DNA from: Lactuca virosa
Taxonomy: Eukaryota > Streptophyta > Magnoliopsida > Asterales > Asteraceae
NCBI GenBank assembly: GCA_928212115.1
Contig: CAKMRJ010003334.1
Span: forward strand, 33,485,474 to 33,549,473
DNA: 64,000 nucleotides
Direction: 5' to 3'
A program made the translations under genes and the position numbers. How positions within the stretch are numbered: the first letter of the stretch is position 1; each line of letters begins with the position of its first letter. This document shows, piece by piece, positions 24,701 to 34,351 of this stretch. Under the pieces are notes generated by a model that worked only from the letters and a program-made list of their open reading frames with translations, ran no database searches and had not been told where the DNA came from.

Positions 24701-25996
24701 CATGAAGCATGTAATTAATGAAAATTAACTAGTATTAAGATTTAAAAGCCACCAAATCCAAGAGGAGTCAAAATGGTTTCACTACCATGTTCGAGGAAAT
24801 ATTTTCATGATTGTGTGAAAGATAAGCAATCACAAGAACCATTTGTCACTTGTTAATTTGATGATCTATTACGTAATCAATAAATTAACCAACTAATTAA
24901 ACATTCACATATCTAAACTCATGATTAAAGACATATGGACATAAATAGATGTTTTACTAGAAAATAATTTCATAGCATACCATCAAAACCACACAAAACT
25001 ATTCTTAATCAATTAATTATTCCATAGATTCACCCAATATTGGAAATAAAAAACTAACTACACAAAATAAAAATAAAAATAAAATGATAAAAATTATACC
25101 AATACCGATTACGAAATGAAGATGACAAAAGTTCATTGAAATCGTCACTTCTTGTTGCTCCAAAAAACTTCATCCATAATCAAAGTATTAATACAAAAAT
25201 TAACCTAATCTAATCTAAAGAAAATAATTAATTACAACACAATAAAATGATGACATGATAATATTGTTTGATTGTTCCAAAAATAAGAAAAGAAAGACAC
25301 CAAAGAGGCGCCGCTTCCTGTTCTCTCCTTCTGCCGGCGAAAAATGTGAATTGTGATGCTTCTTCTTTTATTTGTGCCCTTCATTTGCTTCCAGCTACAC
25401 AATAAGCCAAAGTTGGCTCAATTAAAATGAAAGATGGGATGCTGGGTAAATAAAGACAATGGGATGCCATATAAATTAGTTGGGATATTTAAAATCTGAA
25501 AATGGGTTGCCACAAGCTTTATGTATTGGGCTGCCAAAGCTAAAGCTGGCAGCTTCCAGTTCTGATGTTCACGACACCAAAAATCATATCAAAACTTGTT
25601 CAAATCTGCTAATCTTTTGTGAGGTCGAAGATTGATGAGTTGTGAAGACTCCTGTAAATTTTCAGCTCAATCGAACATCGTTTGCCCCTCCGTCTGATCA
25701 CTTGAAGAAATCCGCGCAAAGCTGTCAAAATCCGAAAAATTAATTTATATCGTTTTGTTTTTCTTTTCGCTCCCGGATTTTGCTACGAGACTTCAATCGT
25801 GGTTGCAAGGAATTCGATATGGCTTTAACGATGCTCCAAAATACCATCTTGCTCCTACAAATCTGCACAAAAATAGCTTAAACAAGTAAAAATATTCAAA
25901 ATAATAAATCTAACGATTTAATGCAAAAAGAATATTAAAAATGCAAAAAGTAAAAGAAAACGATTGCTAAAATATATACAAATAATCAAGCTATCA
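21727..25996 (-). mobile_element. Tat/Athila-like Ty3 derivative inserted in the outer 3' LTR
   Basis: Flanked by GTGGG on both sides (21722-21726 and 25997-26001). On the minus strand it starts TGATAGCTTG. An LTR-like segment runs to 24264 and ends CACACACCA, followed after six bases by a primer site TGGCGTCGTTGCCGGCGA, close to the Asp-tRNA-type primer site of Tat/Athila elements. The other end carries CCTTGAGGACAAGGAAATGT twice (rc at 21729-21749 and about 22245-22265); the second copy adjoins GCTTGGGGGAGG, typical of the region after pol in these clades. No pol frame survives. A normal 3' LTR is absent. Confidence 0.7.
24240..24257 (-). other. Asp-tRNA-type primer binding site of the Tat/Athila-like element
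   Basis: Minus-strand TGGCGTCGTTGCCGGCGA, differing at few positions from the TGGCGCCGTTGCCGGGGA primer site usual for Tat/Athila/Ogre elements. It lies six bases downstream of the LTR end CA. Confidence 0.75.
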
Positions 25997-27818
25997 GTGG
26001 GCTTCAGGAGGAATAAATTTGATAGAAGTGTAGGGCTTCTCGTTACCTTTTCGTGGATATAAGGATCATCGGAAACGGATTTCTAACGAAGAAGTTATGG
26101 CATTCGGAAGTTTCGTGGTTTTTAGGCTTAGCCGAGTACGTTCGGCGTACACAAAGCGTACGCGGGGCGTACAAGTGAAGAAGACAGTACGCTTGGTGTA
26201 CTTTGGAGTACGTTGGGCGTACTGACCGGGATGGTCGCGAATGTTCTTCGGATTACGCTGGGCGTACCATATGTACGTTGGGCGTACGCCAATCAGACCT
26301 GAACCCTATTTTATGGTCTTGGACCCTATTTAAGCTCCTTATCTCATAACCTGACCCTAATATCTTCAGCCTCCATCCCTCTAAGCCATAGAAATCTACC
26401 CTAAGCCTCCATTTGAGTGATTCTTGAGTTTTTTGGTGATTTAGTGAAGTTTTGGTGCTTATTGTGGAAGAAGGAGTTCCTTGAGGAAGCATTGATTGAC
26501 TTGGAGCTTGTGGATCCAAGCCCTAATCATATTGATCTAGCTCCAGAAAGCATAAAGTTTGAATCTTGGTGGCTTTCTCATGTGGATATAATGGGGTGAT
26601 GACTTTGTTATGTTTGTCCATTAAAGAAGAAGGAGCCTTGAAAGGGAATAGCTTGAGCATCTAGCTTTTGGATCTGAGTTATACACTTATTGGTGCATCT
26701 TCCAGAGGTATCAAGTTTGAAACTTGCTCATTGTTGTGCTAGTTCTTGTTTTGAGACCATTTTTAGGGTTTTGTCCCAAAAGTTGGAGACTTTATGAGAT
26801 AATTGAGCTCCAGAAACTATGATCAACCCCTTTGAGTGTATTTAGTGGTGTAGTGTCATAAAAATCAAGACTTGGACGTTGGAATCAAGCCATGCATGAG
26901 ATATGAGCATTTTGAGATAAAAGATTGAGAGTTTTATGTGTCTGTGACCTTATCAGCCATGCAAAGGCTTAAAATCATTGACTTCATGGAGTAAGAGCTA
27001 TTAGGGAGTCCAGATTTGTGATATAAGCCAAGGTAATAACTGATTAAGACCAAATGAGTAGGAAGAGTGAAACCGGGACGTACGCTGAGCGTAATCCCAG
27101 TACACGCCGCGTAGGGGTCGAGTATCCCGATGCCTACATGGTAGCACGGTACGCCCAACGTAGAGAGCTGGTACGCGCAACGTACGCTATGTCATTGACT
27201 TTTGGTTGACTTTTAGGGTTTGGTAAATTTGTGGACTATTAAGGCCAATGAGGGGTAAAATTATCTTTTACCCTTCTGGGAGCTTGCGGAAGGGTTAGTC
27301 TAGCTTTTTCAGAGCCGCTATTAATTAGGAATAATTATTGTATGTTAGGCGGAGGCTAGACCGGTGATTCGAGTTCGAGGTTATCCGATTTCTTAGGAGG
27401 TGAATCTTCCCACTATACTTACCTAGAGTGGTAATCTTTGTGTGAACGGAGGGTCTTATGTGCTTATTTGAGTCATGTGATATTATGCATTTTTTCTGTG
27501 TGATATATATGCTATATTTTGTGTTTTACTGAGACAGGACCGGAGGGTCCAACCCGAGTTGTGGGACCGGAGGGTTTCCATTGAGACAAAACCGGAGGGC
27601 CCAAACTGAGCTGTGAGACCGGAGGGTCTTCACTGAGATACCGGACTGGAGGGTCCACCCGAGTTGTGGGACTGGAGGGTCCCACTGAGACACATTGACC
27701 GAAGGGTCTTATTGAGTTATAGCCATGAGAGGCTAATGAGATATTTGTGGTATTTTGGGGAACTCACTAAGCTTTGTGGTTACCGTGTTATGTGATATGT
27801 GTTTCAGGTTCTCCTCGG

Positions 27819-29026
27819 TAGGGGTGAGCATTTGGACGGATGGACCGGACCGGACCGTTTTTTTGGACCCCGGGCCGGTTCTCGGTTCTAGGAATCCATC
27901 AAAACCGGTCCGGTTTTTTCCCGGTCCGGTCCGGTTTTTACCGGGTTTAGAACCGGTTGGACCCGATTTAAAAAAAATTGTAATTAGTGAAAATTTTTAA
28001 AAAACCATAACTCATTCGTTTTACGTCGGATTGACACGCAATTTTTTCCAACGTTTAATTCACAGTTTGTAGATGAATTTAGACTATAATTTTGTTGATT
28101 TTGGTATTATATTCAATGAGTTACAACCTTTCAAAGTTGAGCTATCAAAGCTGAAAAATTTCAGCTTTTCAGCAACATTTTTAAAATTTTGTAATTTGTG
28201 AAAAATTTTAAACAACCATAAATCATTCATTTTAAGTCGGATTGACACGCGGTTTTTTTCAATGTTCAATTTAAAGTTTGTAGATGAATTTAGACTATAA
28301 TTTTGTCGATTTTGGTATTATATTCAATAAGTTTCAGTCTTTCAAAGTTGAGCTATCAAAGCTGAAAATTTTCAGCAAAATTTTTAAAATTTTGTAATCT
28401 GTGAAATTTTTTAAACAACCATAACTCATTCGTTTTAAGTCGGATTGACCTGAGGTATTTTCCAACATTTAGTTTATTATTTGTAGATAAATTTAGACTA
28501 TAATTTTGTTGATTTTGGTATTATATTCAGTGAGTTACAATCTTTCAAAGTTGAGTTATCAAAACTTTAATATTTCAGCTTTTTAACTATTATTGTACAC
28601 TATAATTATGAATCTTATGTATCTTTGACAGATAAATCATATGAAAGAGATCTTGGTGAACTTGATTTATATGTTAATTGCTTTTATTTGGAAAATTAAT
28701 TTTGCAAGTTATAATATTATAACATCAAGGTAGATTAGTTATCCATGAAACGAAAACGTAATCATTTTTACAAGTTGTATCGTATCAAACCCAACAACAT
28801 ATTCGTTTTAACGATCTATCAAACCCAAAAACTTATTTTAAAGACTTGTACTCTATGCAATTAAAGTTGTACCGGTCCAAACGGGTCCAAGAACCGGAAA
28901 ACCCATACCTGGTCCCGGACCCGGACACAGACACGGACACGACTCATCCGGTACGGTCCACGGTCCACAATATTCTCAATAACAGGTTTGGTCCAAAAGC
29001 CGGTCCGGTCCAAATGCTCACCCCTA
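27819..29026. mobile_element. Non-autonomous hAT-type DNA transposon (1.2 kb) with 8-bp target duplication
   Basis: Terminal inverted repeats are TAGGGGTGAGCATTTGGAC at the left and its exact complement at the right. The 8-bp sequence CTCCTCGG is duplicated on both sides (27811-27818 and 29027-29034), which is the hAT hallmark. Subterminal regions are rich in GGACCGG/CCGGTCC words. The interior is a three-copy tandem repeat and carries no transposase. It interrupts the outer 3' LTR, so it inserted after that element. Confidence 0.93.
27965..28580. repeat. Three tandem copies of about 210 bp inside the hAT element
   Basis: Each copy begins near TTGTAAT(T)(A/T)GTGAAA (27977, about 28192, about 28393). 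It continues through ACCATAACTCATTCGTTTT, GTCGGATTGAC, GTAGATGAATTTAGACTATA and TTTCAAAGTTGAGCTATCAA. Copies are diverged by scattered substitutions and small indels. Confidence 0.85.
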
Positions 29027-29153
29027 CTCCTCGGGATTGTGGGAAGGCGCCGGATTGATTGTACACACAAGAGAAATAGTTATGATTTTGAGGATCATGG
29101 ATTATTAATCAAACAATTATGGAGTTGCATTATGTTATGATTTTGAGGATCAT

Positions 29154-30920
29154 GGTATTCTTTCATTCATTCAAGTTGGAGATTATTAAGGTTTTGGTTA
29201 TTATGAAAGAATGAAGTTTTCTCATCCCACGTTTGCACAACGCTGGAAATTCGAGTGGTCTCTAAGCTTATAAAATGAGACCAAATCTTTGGTTTTAAAA
29301 GCAGCACAATCAATACATTTGAATTATTTGGTTCTCATTTTTAATATTCTTTTGGAGTTTAATATTTTACTTAAGCTGTCTATTTTGCACCTTTAATATT
29401 TATATATATATTACATAAATACATTTCTATAATCTAAGTTGTTTTTGAAAACAAAACATAGTCATCAGGTTGCTTTAAAATGTTTGTTTATCAGTCACAA
29501 ATCATAATTCACACTTTTTAAGTACTTGTTAACCTACATACGCTCATATTATATGTGTTTATACTTGTATATAAATATATGTTTGTAGTTATGTGATATA
29601 CACGTATTTTATTCAATGAAAGGGGAAAAAGAAATACTTATAGAGTGAAGCTACTGCGATTGTGCCCCATAGACCGGGATACATAATTGATCATTTGTTG
29701 AGGTGTAAACGAGATGCATCGATGGTAGGTAACCCCTCCCGTATTGATCCAACAATGCCTTGGTGCTAACTTTTTCACCAAGACTGGTTGGTTACACTTA
29801 GTGCACCAAACATGGTCCCCTCGGAAAACAATGCAATAAATAACGATGTGCTTTATTATATTTGTCTAATATAACATCTTACTTTCATTTCATTATTTAT
29901 TTAATTTAATTTTAATTATGTTTCTATAAAATTTAATTATATTGAGAAATGCTAAGAAGATGAAACAAATTATAATGCTTTGTTAGACAAACACATAAAA
30001 GTGTATTGTTATTTCTTGCATTTAGACCTTGTTTGGAAAAAATGCAAGAAATATCAATGTACTTTCACACACACACACACACAAGTTTCTCAAAATTACG
30101 AAAACGGTAACATACTTAGTTACATATATATAATAAAATACAAACGGTAACATATGAAATGAAATAATGCTTATATATCACACAAACACATGAAAGTACA
30201 TAACTAATTATCTGTTTAAATATGATATATGGGTCAAGGATGGAGAAACATTTTTTCCAATTACCATGTTTGGTGCAGTAGGTGCAACCACCCTGTCTTG
30301 CTGCAAGAGTTAGCACTGAGGCATTGTTAGATCAAAGTGGGAGGGGTCGCCTACCATTAATGCATGCCGTTCACACCTCAACAGATGGTCAATTATGTGA
30401 TCTGGTCTATGGGGCAGAATCGCAGTAGCTTCACTTTACAAATACTTATTTCCCCTCTTCTCAGTGAATAAAACATTTGTCTATCACGTAGCAACAAAAA
30501 CATATTGATATACAAGTATAAACACATATAATATGAGTGTATGTAGGTTAACAAGTACTTAAAAGGTGTGAATTATGCTTTGTGCTTGATAAAAAAATAT
30601 TTTAAAGCAACCTGATGCCTATGTTTTGTTTTATAAAACAACTTAGATTATAGAAATGTATTTATGCAAAATATAAATATTAAAGGTGCAAAGTAGATAG
30701 TTAAATTAAAATATTAAACTCGAAAACAATATAAAAAAAGAACCAAATAACTAAAAATGTATTGATTGTGGTGCTTTGAAACCAAATATTTGGTCTTCTA
30801 TTATAAGCTTACAGACCACTCAAACTTCCATCTTTGTACCAATGTGGGATGAAAAAACTCCATTCTTTCATAATAAGCAAAACCTCAATAATCTCCACTT
30901 TGAATGAATGAAAGAATACC
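29154..30920. mobile_element. 1.77-kb foldback element with roughly 660-bp inverted arms
   Basis: Ends are GGTATTCTTTCATTCATTCAA and its complement. Arms 29154-29820 and 30262-30920 pair along most of their length; the loop (29821-30261) is unique and contains a CA-dinucleotide tract. Each arm contains a block reading GTGCCCCATAGACC or its relative, and a cysteine-rich peptide frame. Relatives of arm and loop recur at 56819-58930. No matching target duplication was found; the left flank is the broken outer LTR end. The superfamily is undetermined, with a Mutator-like or foldback type possible. Confidence 0.8.
29638..29850 (-). pseudogene. Cysteine-rich peptide frame inside the left arm of the foldback element
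   Basis: Minus strand, ending with TAA at 29638-29640 and open for about 70 codons. Visible features are WCTKCNQPV, then a downstream HC and a HRC (a possible zinc-binding CxxC...C...C arrangement), then SFTPQQMINYV and a terminal NRSSFTL. The right arm (30262-30440, plus strand) keeps most of it, including WCSRCNHPV, PFTPQQMVNYV and NRSSFTL, but with a stop. A third copy near 56821-56975 (minus) keeps YHRCIPFTPQQ before a frameshift. I do not recognise the parent protein. It could be a captured host exon or part of an old transposon protein; there is no start codon in a good context. Confidence 0.5.
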
Positions 30921-31024
30921 ACAACCAGATCTAAAAGGAACATCGTCTTCAGCTAACAAACATAATTCATAATACATAGAGTTACCATACACCACCATAA
31001 AAGAGTACCACCACTTATGATACA

Positions 31025-31930
31025 GTAACACCCGTAACTTCGAGCTAGTCATGTAAGATATGATATGTAGTAACTATTATAACTCGTACCCGCGAGTAAG
31101 ATAATCGTTAGTCGTGCACGCCGCAAACTACATATTATAAGAATTCGTAGTGTTTGGGAAAAATGAATATGTACATATAGAGAACGTCTAAATCTAACTT
31201 CGCAAGAGGAAGTTATGATTTTTCTAAATTTCTGCGTAATTGTGTTCACACAAAAATCAAATTTTAGATATCGATTCTTAGCCAAAACAATCTAAATGAA
31301 AATTGAAGATCTCGTTAATAAGAATTCGTAAATATAAAGACAGTCGAGAACGAAAATTGGACGAAAGAGTTATGATTTTTATACGGACTTTAACAGTCTA
31401 AGCCTATAAAACATATAACTTTAAATATAAATTGAGAATTAGTCGACGGAGTCTAAATGAAAGTTGTATATCTCTTCGATAGCTACATATGAATATAAAG
31501 AATGTCAAAAATGAAGCTCGTATAAACAAGTTATGAAATTTACAAAAATTGTGTTTTGTGCAGAGCGCGATGCTCGTCGAGTGCGCGACATGTGCTTCTA
31601 GAAGGTGGAAACACGGACCACAAAGAAACTGACACGTGACACAAAAACGATTGGGGAGACGTCGCCTTATGTGTGCGATGCACACTTCGATAGGCACAAC
31701 GTGCACCCCCAAAATCTCCTATAAATAACTTCTAATGGCTCATTCATTCCGCCACACCCATAAGCTTTCTCTCTCGAGTTCCTCTCGGTTTTGATCCAAA
31801 TTTCCCTTAGTTTTTAAGTTTATGTCGAAGCCCTGAGGTCTCTAAGAGCCCGTCATCTAGTAGCTATTAGGCTGAAGTTCTACGAGCATAATTTCCAGAC
31901 TTTTGTCTAGGAAATATTTGTAAGTTAAAT
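31025..31930 (+). repeat. Probable LTR-like fragment with TATA-like box
   Basis: Starts around TAACACCCGTAACTTCGAGC and has two or three degenerate internal repeats built on GAGTTATGATTTTTATACGG and AATATAAAGAATGTC. CTATAAATAAC lies at about 31720, followed by a pyrimidine-rich stretch with CTCTCTCGAGTTCCTCTCGG, similar to LTR or promoter leader sequence. No primer site or partner LTR was found, so solo LTR is a tentative label. Confidence 0.4.
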
Positions 31931-33146
31931 TACACTCAATACTATTTTTACTTTAGTTTATATTTAGATTCATAGTCGTTGTTTTGAATTCATAAATAAG
32001 ATCTGTCAGTGATTCCAAGTCATATTACTGATTGATCTACTTACGGGAATGATGTCTAGGCTAAATTTAGTGAGACGTTTAAAATGAGATTTCCAAACAG
32101 TATACTCTTATACCAAACAGACTCTACCTCTAATATGATATCACCTGGTTATCCCTTATCAACTACAGATCTATAGAATTTGAGATTAATGATGGATCTA
32201 AACTATCATCAGTCACGAGGAACAATAAACCAAGACATATTGATAATTGAACCTAGGTCACATCAAATGAAAAGCTAAATGGTAGGGCGAAGCTAAATGT
32301 TAGGGTGAACCCAGGTCGACCCATTACCATCTCTACTTCTTACGTTTGGCCCTAGAGGATAAATGCAAGAAATAACCACATCCTATGATTTATTTGTCCA
32401 GTTAAGCATCTTAATTTCATTTCCATTGATAAATTTTTTTAATGTATTTTAAATTTTCCTTATTAGTTTTACTTCCAAAGTATAATGCTATAATTGTGTG
32501 TATGGAAAAATGTTTTAGCATTGTACGTTTGAAGTGCAATGGTTTTAGTAAGGAAAAATCGAGATATAAATGGAAAAACGTTTTAGCATTGCACTTTTGA
32601 AGCATGGGTCATTACAAACAATGACATTATACTTTGAAAGATATAATGAACAATTTGGTGTTGTTTCAATAATACATTGACAAATAATTTTGAAAGTACA
32701 TTTTTAAAAGATATTATGAACCATAATAGCGACAGATACATTAAATAATACATTGTTCGTAGAAAAAAATTTAATCACTTTATTGAAACTAATGCTCAGT
32801 GATAATTTCCAATACATTGTCTTATTTTTAATATGTCATGCTTCCTAAATCAAACTAATCCTTGAATTGAAACTAATCATTACTCGCCGAAGTCTATACA
32901 TCAAATGTGGTGTATAAAGAAGTGTTACACGATTAATAATACACAATCAATCATGTGTTCACATATATTTGTAAAGAATCTCAACTTTTCATTTTTAATT
33001 CTTATTGGTTTTATTTCTGCTAGCATTACACTTATTAACAGTTGTTTAGATGTAGTAAATTATTTGCGCAAAAAAACTAATCGCCTCTAAAAACTAATTT
33101 CTGAAAGACCAATTTGCACCCGACGCTTGGCGCGGGTAAACGATTA

Positions 33147-33229
<83 letters not shown>

Positions 33230-34106
33230 CGTGTGTGTGTGGAAAAGTGAATACGTGGCTGTTACGTACCTAAGCTTAGGTATAAAACATTTTAAATGAT
33301 GTAGTTTTAAACAAAACAAATGCAATTTCATTTTCACTTAATTTTGTTTTAATGAATATCATTGAACCGAGTTAAATTATGGAATGAAAAAAGATAAATT
33401 ATATATTGTTTTATTGCAAAACATTATCGAAGTTTATAGGGAAAGTAAAAAAATCAATACTATTTTTAACGAATATAACTCAAAAGTTTTGTCATTTAAT
33501 TGAAAAATTATATCGAATGATTTGTTAAAATCTTGACTGAGTTATTACATGTTCTTCTTTTATATTTTATTTTATTAGTTTTCATTTAAAATTTAGTAGA
33601 GCTGATTAAATGATCATGACTTTTAATGCTTTAAGTTCTTTAGGCACAATGAAGAAAAAAAACATAAAACATAAATTTGATCAGTTTAGTAAGTCACATA
33701 ATTAAGGAAGAATAGTAAACATATATCATGATTAGTTTGGATATATGTGGATCAAAACTACATAGTTTGGAAAATTCTATATATAAGTTTAGGTACATAA
33801 CAACCACATATTTCCTAATCCCATATATATTATGGAGTATTCATGTAATATATTATCTTTGTGTTTTTTTGATTTTTAATATTATTTTAATTGTTTGTAA
33901 ATTTATAATTGATGAATATGATTTTATAATCTCTATGTTGTTTTACTTTGTAATACACAAATTATAACTTAGTTTATTTATATCAAAATAATGTACAAAT
34001 AGAAAATATATTAATAAATAAAAAGTAGAGTGAAAATGAGATATTAAGTGGAGTTGGAGGTGCATAGAGCATAAAAGAGGACCTAAATGTAGATTGAGCA
34101 ATAGTA
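31931..34106. other. AT-rich intergenic region upstream of UTP10
   Basis: No supported gene. A two-copy repeat at about 32500-32600 (ATGGAAAAA(T/C)GTTTTAGCATT) and a long TA/TG microsatellite are present. At about 33260 a palindrome ACCTAAGCTTAGGT occurs. Reading frames are short and AT-driven. Confidence 0.5.
33147..33241. repeat. Compound (GT)n(AT)n(GT)n microsatellite
   Basis: A short GT run, about 27 AT repeats, then a GT run with one CG interruption. Reading frames across it (alternating Tyr-Ile or Cys-Val) are artefacts. Confidence 0.97.
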
Positions 34107-34264
34107 AAAGGGCCATATTTGTCATATAAAAAAGAACCGTCTTGGTACACACAGGAAAACATAAACCCTAAAGGGCTTAAACACCCGCGCCATCTCATTT
34201 GAAGTCGGTAGCCCCTCCTAGGCACTTGCCACAAGCAACCACTCTACTCTGGGGTTTAGGGTTT
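34107..34264 (+). promoter_or_regulatory. UTP10 promoter/leader with two telo-box motifs
   Basis: AAACCCTA at 34163-34170 (followed by AAGGGCTTAA) and TAGGGTTT at 34257-34264 are plant telo-boxes in opposite orientations, within 190 bp of the start codon. GGGCC at about 34109 and GGGCTT at 34173 resemble site II-type motifs. Telo-box plus site II is a known promoter signature of plant ribosomal-protein and ribosome-biogenesis genes, which fits the downstream UTP10 gene. Confidence 0.65.
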
Positions 34265-34351
34265 ATCATATCCAGTCGGGACATTGGTACAATACAACAA
34301 CCAGTTTAGGAATCCAACCATCTCTGTTTAATCGTCTTCAAAAGAACAACA

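Larger units (their letters stand above)
12655..29137 (+). mobile_element. Outer non-autonomous Ty3/gypsy-type LTR retrotransposon carrying nested insertions
   Basis: Plus-strand LTR element. The 5' LTR starts TGTAACATCATG at 12655 and ends GTTACA at 17481, followed by a Met-tRNA primer site TGGTATCAGAGC. A purine-rich tract at 21481-21503 precedes a second LTR copy starting TGTAACATCC at 21504. The two copies align over long stretches once insertions are removed. The internal region (17497-21480) lacks gag and pol frames; just before the purine tract the phrase GAGGGCGAAATC recalls the pol end of chromoviral (Tekay-like) Ty3 elements. The element therefore looks like a large non-autonomous derivative. 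The 3' LTR lost roughly its last 130 bp. Excluding insertions each LTR is about 2.2 kb. Confidence 0.82.
21504..29137 (+). repeat. 3' LTR of the outer element, split by two insertions and 3'-truncated
   Basis: LTR pieces are 21504-21726, 25997-27818 and 29027-29137. They match the 5' LTR collinearly, including the GTACG repeats (about 26135-26295), TATTTAAG at 26327 and the GGAGGGTC array. The copy ends near 29137, where the 5' LTR would continue for roughly another 130 bp; a short phrase (TGATTTTGAGGATCATGG) is repeated at the break. Confidence 0.82.

Noticed and set aside
30059..30083. CA dinucleotide tract as a possible telomeric or regulatory repeat
   Set aside because: A simple microsatellite in the foldback loop; no telomere repeat is present.
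33077..33337. Open frames on both strands with Tyr-Ile and Thr-His runs
   Set aside because: They are translations of the AT/GT microsatellite.
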